Shown here piece after piece: positions 1 to 6,565 of a stretch of 6,565 nucleotides of DNA (position 1 is its first letter; each line of letters starts with the position of its first letter). The translations under genes were made by a program, and so were the position numbers. Origin of the DNA: Thermomonas sp. (lineage in GTDB: Bacteria; Pseudomonadota; Gammaproteobacteria; Xanthomonadales; Xanthomonadaceae). The DNA lies in contig JANJSW010000308.1 in assembly GCA_024711415.1 (NCBI GenBank), positions 1-6,565 of the forward strand. Reading direction: 5' to 3'. The notes under the pieces are model-generated. The model saw only the letters and a list, made by a program, of their open reading frames with translations. It did no database searches and was not told the DNA's origin.

Positions 1-1460
<1,460 letters not shown>

Positions 1461-1468
1461 GGGTGCGC

Positions 1469-3192
<1,724 letters not shown>

Positions 3193-3288
3193 TGCCCGCC
3201 ACCCCGCGCCCTGGACATAAGCCATTGATCCGAATACGGAAAGCCGCTTTGCCGGAAAATCCGCCGATGGGTTGTCACCGCGATCGAC

Positions 3289-3307
3289 GCCGCCATCGAG
3301 TGGCGGC
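3289..3307 (-). terminator. Terminator-like hairpin after glk
   Basis: A perfect 7-bp inverted repeat (GCCGCCA and TGGCGGC, 5-nt loop) begins 12 nt after the glk stop codon on the minus strand. No run of T follows, so it is not a textbook intrinsic terminator; it could stop transcription less efficiently or protect the 3' end of the message. It separates glk from the pyrG promoter region. Confidence 0.45.
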
Positions 3308-3319
3308 TCCGGCTCCCGC

Positions 3320-4309
3320 TCAGTCGCGCGGCTGCACCGCGTGCCAGGCCGCCGCGCCGATCAGGCCCAGGTCGCCGTGCTCCAGCGCGTGCACCGGCAG
3401 CTGGCGCAGGCTGCCGGACAGCACGCCCTTGTCGAGGAAGCGGCGGATGAAATCGCCCCGGCCCAGATGGCGCTGCAGGTGCCCGGTCAGGCCACCGGCC
3501 AGGCAGACCGAGCCGGCGCGGAAGGTCAAGGCCAGGTCGCCGGCGAAGCTGCCCAGCCACCCGCAGAACACCGTGATGCACTCGGCCGCCAGCGGATCGC
3601 TGCCGCGATCCGCTGCCTCCACCAGCTCGGCAGGCGTGTGCCAGCGCGGCGGCACCTCGCGCAGCGCGCACAGCGACTGGTACAGGTTCACCAGCCCGGG
3701 GCCGGAGAACACCCGCTCGCTGGCCACGTGGCCGAAGCGCGCCTGCAGCAGCCGCAACACCTCCAGTTCCAGCGGCGTGGCGGCCGCCAGCGCGGCCTGC
3801 CCCGCCTCGCTGGGCTGCACGGCGAGCCGGCCACCCTGTTCCACCAGCAGCGCGGCGCCCAGCCCGGTGCCCGGGCCCAGCAGCAGCGTCGGCAGCGGCA
3901 GGCCGCCTGCCGTCCCCAGCGGCTGGAACTGCGTTTGGGGAATCCGCGGCAGCGCCCAGGCCAGCGCCTCGAAATCATTGATCAGGTGCAGATGGCCGAT
4001 GCCGGCATCGCGACGGGTCGCGGACAGCGACACCGGCCAGGCAAGGTTGCCGTTGAGCAGATGATCGCCCTGCAGCACGCCGGCAATCGCCACCACGCAG
4101 GCGTCCGGGAACGCGGTTTCGCCGGCCTCGACGGCCTCGTCGCGGAAGCGGCGCAGCACCGCGGCCAGGCTGGGAAAGGCCGCGCATTCGTAGCGGCGGT
4201 GGAAACGGACGGTGAACCCGTCGCCCTCCGGATCGACCAGGCCCACCCGTGCATAGGTGCCGCCCACGTCGGCGGCAAGCAGGCGCTTTGCCGATACCTG
4301 CGCGGTCAC
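3320..4309 (-). CDS. glk: Glucokinase, E. coli Glk family, with an altered glucose-contact residue
   Basis: Phosphorylates glucose with ATP to glucose-6-phosphate in the cytoplasm. With the GTG start the product is 329 residues (E. coli Glk is 321). Family landmarks: phosphate-binding DVGGTYAR (14-21), LINDFEALAWALP (109-121, catalytic-base Asp112), GPGTGLGAALLV (145-156), SEAGQ (167-171), HVASERVFSGPGLVNLY (194-210, Glu198) and LAGGLTGHL (270-278). Residues 168, 171 and 198 have exactly the spacing of E. coli Glu157, His160 and Glu187, yet the His is Gln171; the usual Asn of GGTNAR is Tyr19. The fold is otherwise complete, so it may be active with changed affinity or sugar preference. GTG at 4309 is preferred because GGAGG lies 8 nt upstream and the length then fits the family. 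An in-frame ATG at 4342 would add 11 residues, contain that GGAGG and have no comparable site of its own. It appears to be its own transcription unit. Confidence 0.92.
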   Translation of the reverse strand: MTAQVSAKRLLAADVGGTYARVGLVDPEGDGFTVRFHRRYECAAFPSLAAVLRRFRDEAVEAGETAFPDACVVAIAGVLQGDHLLNGNLAWPVSLSATRRDAGIGHLHLINDFEALAWALPRIPQTQFQPLGTAGGLPLPTLLLGPGTGLGAALLVEQGGRLAVQPSEAGQAALAAATPLELEVLRLLQARFGHVASERVFSGPGLVNLYQSLCALREVPPRWHTPAELVEAADRGSDPLAAECITVFCGWLGSFAGDLALTFRAGSVCLAGGLTGHLQRHLGRGDFIRRFLDKGVLSGSLRQLPVHALEHGDLGLIGAAAWHAVQPRD

Positions 4310-4317
4310 GCCCGCCC

Positions 4318-4322
4318 CCTCC
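4318..4322 (-). promoter_or_regulatory. Shine-Dalgarno sequence fixing the glk GTG start
   Basis: GGAGG on the minus strand, 8 nt before the GTG at 4309. It is the strongest ribosome binding site in the window and is the reason for preferring GTG over the in-frame ATG at 4342. Confidence 0.7.
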
Positions 4323-4397
4323 AACACTGTGTCGCCATGCACCTGCCGCCGTCGCCTGCCTTCGGGAAGGATCGACCCGTCCGGCGACCCGGCGGCG

Positions 4398-4403
4398 ATT
4401 GTA
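4398..4403 (-). promoter_or_regulatory. Candidate -10 element for glk
   Basis: TACAAT on the minus strand (4403-4398) matches five of six consensus bases and stands out in a GC-rich gap. The implied start near 4391 gives a leader of about 80 nt before the GTG. The position where a -35 should be is inside the GC-rich hairpin at 4416-4436 and shows no TTGACA-like hexamer, so the promoter would be weak, activator-dependent or different in kind. Confidence 0.35.
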
Positions 4404-4415
4404 GGCGATGGCGCC

Positions 4416-4436
4416 GCGCCGGCGGCCGGCCGGCGC
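4416..4436 (-). terminator. GC-only hairpin after the globin gene
   Basis: A perfect 8-bp inverted repeat (arms GCGCCGGC and GCCGGCGC, 5-nt loop, all G and C) starts 9 nt after the globin stop on the minus strand. It lacks a following T run on either strand. The likely role is termination or 3' end stabilisation of the globin message. It also covers the -35 position relative to the glk TACAAT. Confidence 0.45.
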
Positions 4437-4445
4437 AGTGCTGGA

Positions 4446-4859
4446 TCAAGCCGCCTTGTAGCGGCGGGTGAAGGTGTCGCAGACCACGCCCATCGCGGTG
4501 CGCCAGCGCGCCATCAGCGCCGGCGTGGCCTCCTCGTCGGTTTCGCCGATCACCTGCAGCAGGCTGTCGATCCAGTACGGGTACAGCGCCGGATCGACCG
4601 GTGCGTGCCCCTGGCAAGCGTGCACGTCGGCCATCTGCTCGGTGGTCCGCCGCGACAGCCCGCTGCCGGCGGCATGCAGGATCGCCACGCTGATTCCGCG
4701 CCGCAGCGCCATCCGCTGCTTGCTGAAGTCGGTGTCGGCGAACATCGCGGCGATGGCCGGATGGCTGGCCATGAACACCTCGTAGAAGCGTTCGATGAAG
4801 CGCTTGTCGCGCAGGCAGCGGCCGTAGCTCTGCTGCAGGTCTTCGTATTGGTCGGACAT
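4446..4859 (-). CDS. Single-domain haemoglobin-like globin
   Basis: A 137-residue protein, the length of a single-domain globin, with no reductase domain, signal peptide or membrane segment. Expected haem-pocket residues can be placed: Tyr26 in RFYEVF (B10), Phe40 in AAMFADTDF (CD1), Gln48 as a possible E7 residue, and proximal His80 in VHACQGHAPV. The His80-to-Val88 spacing equals that of myoglobin His93-to-Val101, which favours His80 over His85 as the iron ligand. Tyr26-to-Phe40 spacing equals that of Vitreoscilla haemoglobin (29 to 43). Such cytosolic globins bind O2 or NO; the ligand here cannot be told from sequence. The ATG at 4859 has GGAGAG 9 nt upstream and gives a natural N-terminus; an upstream in-frame ATG at 4952 would add 31 Arg/Pro-rich residues without globin similarity. 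It is divergent from parE and followed by a hairpin before glk. Globin call is firm; the exact subfamily (classical versus truncated) is less so. Confidence 0.88.
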   Translation of the reverse strand: MSDQYEDLQQSYGRCLRDKRFIERFYEVFMASHPAIAAMFADTDFSKQRMALRRGISVAILHAAGSGLSRRTTEQMADVHACQGHAPVDPALYPYWIDSLLQVIGETDEEATPALMARWRTAMGVVCDTFTRRYKAA

Positions 4860-4868
4860 TGCCGGCCG

Positions 4869-4874
4869 CTCTCC
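4869..4874 (-). promoter_or_regulatory. Shine-Dalgarno sequence fixing the globin start
   Basis: GGAGAG on the minus strand with a 9-nt spacer to the ATG at 4859. It supports this start over the in-frame ATG at 4952. Confidence 0.6.
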
Positions 4875-4890
4875 GTGGGGGTTGCACGGC

Positions 4891-4896
4891 ATCATC
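4891..4896 (-). promoter_or_regulatory. Candidate -10 element of the globin promoter
   Basis: GATGAT on the minus strand matches four of six -10 consensus bases. It would place the transcription start near 4884, with a leader of about 25 nt containing the GGAGAG site. No good -35 hexamer stands at the right distance, as expected for an activator-dependent promoter. Confidence 0.3.
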
Positions 4897-4918
4897 GGCC
4901 CAGCACGCACGGCCGGTG

Positions 4919-4932
4919 TTGATCTGGCGCAA
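4919..4932 (-). promoter_or_regulatory. Possible FNR/DNR-type operator upstream of the globin gene
   Basis: The plus strand reads TTGAT-CTGG-CGCAA, matching 8 of 10 defined positions of the FNR-family palindrome TTGAT-N4-ATCAA, with both TTG and CAA cores intact. Its centre (between 4925 and 4926) is 41.5 bp upstream of the start implied by the GATGAT hexamer, the standard position for class II activation by FNR/CRP-family proteins. Bacterial globin genes are often under oxygen or nitric oxide control, which fits. The half-site match and the weak -10 keep this provisional. Confidence 0.35.
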
Positions 4933-4973
4933 AGCCGCACGCGGCGTGGCACGGTTCGTGACGGCGTTCAACC

Positions 4974-5002
4974 TTGACCGCGGCAGGCGGGGCGACCATC
5001 CT
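4974..5002 (+). promoter_or_regulatory. Candidate sigma-70-type promoter for parE
   Basis: TTGACC (4974-4979) matches five of six -35 bases and is followed after 17 nt by CATCCT (4997-5002), only a three-of-six -10. The implied start near 5009 leaves a leader of about 20 nt before parE, which contains no Shine-Dalgarno sequence. The good -35 and exact spacing are the support; the poor -10 is the weakness. Confidence 0.3.
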
Positions 5003-5028
5003 GCGCCGTCCCCCCGCAGTACGCCCGC

Positions 5029-6565
5029 ATGAACACCCGCTACAACGCCGCCGACATCGAAGTCCTCTCCGGCCTGGACCCGGTCAAGCGCCGGCCCGGC
5101 ATGTACACCGACACCAGCCGCCCGAACCACCTGGCGCAGGAAGTCATCGACAACGCGGTGGACGAGGCACTGGCCGGGCACGCGCGCGGCATCGAGGTGA
5201 CCCTGCATGCCGACGGCAGCTGCGAAGTGGCCGACGACGGCCGCGGCATGCCGGTGGACATCCACCCGGAGGAGAAGATCCCCGGCGTCGAGCTGATCCT
5301 CACCCGCCTGCACGCCGGCGGCAAATTCAGCAACAAGAACTACACCTTCAGCGGCGGCCTGCACGGCGTCGGCGTCAGCGTGGTCAACGCGCTGTCGAAC
5401 AAGGTCGATGTGTTCATCAAGCGCGACGGCAACGAATACCACATGGCCTTCGCCGACGGCGACCGTGCCTCCGCGCTGGCGGTGGTCGGCAGCGTGGGCA
5501 AGAAGAACACCGGCACCCGGCTGCGCTTCTGGCCGGACCCGAAGTACTTCGACACGCCCAAGTTCAACCTGCGCGCGCTCAAGCACCTGCTGCGCGCCAA
5601 GGCGGTGCTCTGTCCTGGCCTGACCGTCAGCCTGTTCGACGAGGCCAGCGGCGAGCGCCTGCAGTGGCATTACGAGGACGGCCTGCGCGACTACCTGAAG
5701 GGCGAACTGGACGGACGCGAGCTGCTGCCGCCGGAGCTGTTCGTGGGCAGCCTGAAGAAGGACACCGAGGTGGTGGACTGGGCGGTGGCCTGGCTGCCGG
5801 AAGGCGAGCTGGTGCAGGAAAGCTACGTCAACCTGATTCCCACCGCCCAGCACGGCACCCACGTCAACGGCCTGCGCAGCGGCTTCACCGATGCGCTGCG
5901 CGAGTTCTGCGACTTCCGCAACCTGCTGCCGCGCGGGGTCAAGCTGGCGCCGGAAGACGTGTGGGACCGGGTCGCCTTCGTGCTGTCGCTGAAGATGACC
6001 GACCCGCAGTTTTCCGGCCAGACCAAGGAACGCCTGTCCTCGCGCCAGGCCGCGGGCTTCGTCGAGGGCGCCGCGCACGACGCCTTCAGCCTGTGGCTCA
6101 ACGCCCACACCGAGTTCGGCGAGAAGATCGCGCAGCTGGCCATCGAGCGCGCCTCGGCGCGGCTCAAGACCGAGAAGCAGATCGTCCGCAAGAAGGTGAC
6201 GCAGGGCCCGGCCCTGCCCGGAAAGCTGGCCGACTGCATTTCGCAGGACCTGTCGCGCACCGAGCTGTTCCTGGTCGAAGGCGACTCCGCCGGCGGCAGC
6301 GCCAAGCAGGCCCGCGACAAGGATTTCCAGGCCATCCTGCCGCTGCGCGGCAAGATCCTGAACACCTGGGAAGTCGCCTCCGGGCAGGTGCTGGGTTCGC
6401 AGGAAGTGCATGACCTGGCGGTCGCCATCGGTTGCGATCCCGGCAAGGACGAGATCGACGGGCTGCGCTACGGCAAGATCGTGATCCTGGCCGACGCCGA
6501 CAGCGATGGCCTGCACATCGCCACCCTGCTCACCGCGCTGTTCCTCCGGCATTTCCCCGCGCTGG
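5029..6565 (+). CDS. parE: DNA topoisomerase IV subunit B, N-terminal part, cut by window edge
   Basis: ParE is the ATPase subunit of topoisomerase IV, which with ParC decatenates replicated chromosomes. The window holds 512 codons of about 630, in one open frame without a stop. The N-terminus MNTRYNAADIEVLSGLDPV and MYTDTSRPNHLAQEVIDN are typical of ParE rather than GyrB. GHKL ATPase motifs: EVIDNAVDEALAGH (38-51, Glu38 and Asn42), DDGRGMP (69-75) and GGLHGVGVSVVNAL (109-122). The transducer QTK loop is at 331-333. The TOPRIM metal site has EGDSAGG (417-423, Glu417) and DADSDG (489-494). At the quinolone-resistance region PLRGKILNTWEV to GSQEVHD, the positions corresponding to E. coli Ser458 and Glu460 are Ser457 and Glu459, that is, wild-type-like. 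The C-terminal portion is outside. The ATG at 5029 gives the family N-terminus; no Shine-Dalgarno sequence precedes it. Divergent from the globin gene. Confidence 0.97.
   Translation, partial: MNTRYNAADIEVLSGLDPVKRRPGMYTDTSRPNHLAQEVIDNAVDEALAGHARGIEVTLHADGSCEVADDGRGMPVDIHPEEKIPGVELILTRLHAGGKFSNKNYTFSGGLHGVGVSVVNALSNKVDVFIKRDGNEYHMAFADGDRASALAVVGSVGKKNTGTRLRFWPDPKYFDTPKFNLRALKHLLRAKAVLCPGLTVSLFDEASGERLQWHYEDGLRDYLKGELDGRELLPPELFVGSLKKDTEVVDWAVAWLPEGELVQESYVNLIPTAQHGTHVNGLRSGFTDALREFCDFRNLLPRGVKLAPEDVWDRVAFVLSLKMTDPQFSGQTKERLSSRQAAGFVEGAAHDAFSLWLNAHTEFGEKIAQLAIERASARLKTEKQIVRKKVTQGPALPGKLADCISQDLSRTELFLVEGDSAGGSAKQARDKDFQAILPLRGKILNTWEVASGQVLGSQEVHDLAVAIGCDPGKDEIDGLRYGKIVILADADSDGLHIATLLTALFLRHFPAL

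Noticed and set aside
3240..3250. AAAGC-C-GCTTT palindrome between glk and pyrG.
   Set aside because: The single-base centre prevents a hairpin, and I do not recognise it as an operator; too short to support a call.
4310..4342. An 11-residue N-terminal extension of Glk from the ATG at 4342.
   Set aside because: The GGAGG ribosome binding site lies inside this stretch, 8 nt before the GTG at 4309, and the shorter protein fits the family better. It remains a possible alternative.
4860..4952. A 31-residue N-terminal extension of the globin.
   Set aside because: Arg/Pro-rich, no globin similarity, and it would cover the GGAGAG site and the predicted promoter.
4968..4977. TCAA-CC-TTGA inverted repeat overlapping the parE -35 candidate.
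   Set aside because: Only 4-bp arms; I cannot tie it to a known regulator, and repeats of this size occur by chance.
4987..5017. A GCGGGG/CCCCGC pairing around the parE transcription start.
   Set aside because: Six base pairs with a 19-nt loop in GC-rich DNA is not convincing, and it gives no clear functional model.
4306..6552. A 748-residue open frame on the minus strand, opposite parE and across the globin gene.
   Set aside because: It runs antisense to the secure parE frame and out of frame through the globin; its composition (Ala, Gly, Arg, His, Gln rich, no family motif) is that of a shadow frame in GC-rich DNA.

Overview
The window is GC-rich and almost fully coding. It looks like a gammaproteobacterial chromosome, most likely of the Xanthomonadaceae/Lysobacteraceae (Xanthomonas, Stenotrophomonas, Lysobacter, Luteimonas and relatives). 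That assignment is an inference from the pyrG-kdsA-eno gene order, which from memory also occurs in Pseudomonas and Xanthomonas, and from the protein sequences. No mobile elements, CRISPR arrays, tRNA or rRNA genes, or long repeats are visible.

Layout from left to right: (1) the first 201 codons of enolase (eno), cut by the left edge, minus strand; (2) kdsA, KDO-8-phosphate synthase, minus; (3) pyrG, CTP synthase, minus; (4) a 183-bp gap with a terminator-like hairpin for the upstream gene and a probable pyrG promoter; (5) glk, a glucokinase of the E. coli Glk family, minus, with a GTG start preceded by a strong ribosome binding site; (6) a 136-bp gap with a very GC-rich hairpin and a good -10 element for glk; (7) a single-domain globin, minus; (8) a 169-bp divergent promoter region; (9) the first 512 codons of parE, topoisomerase IV subunit B, plus strand, cut by the right edge.

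Reading along the minus strand, pyrG, kdsA and eno are spaced 8 and 20-21 nt apart and are very probably one operon. PyrG makes CTP, which is used among other things to activate KDO. KdsA makes KDO-8-phosphate from arabinose-5-phosphate and PEP, and enolase makes PEP, so the cluster links nucleotide supply and PEP to lipopolysaccharide inner-core synthesis. Glk feeds glucose-6-phosphate into central metabolism but appears to be a separate transcription unit, as do the globin and parE.

This is mainly a housekeeping region and I see no undescribed multi-gene system. The points worth a second look are: an FNR/DNR-like half-conserved palindrome centred exactly 41.5 bp upstream of the start point implied by a -10-like hexamer of the globin gene; a Gln in place of the glucose-contacting His of Glk; a metal-dependent (Cys-containing) KdsA; and a hairpin in place of a Shine-Dalgarno sequence just before pyrG.
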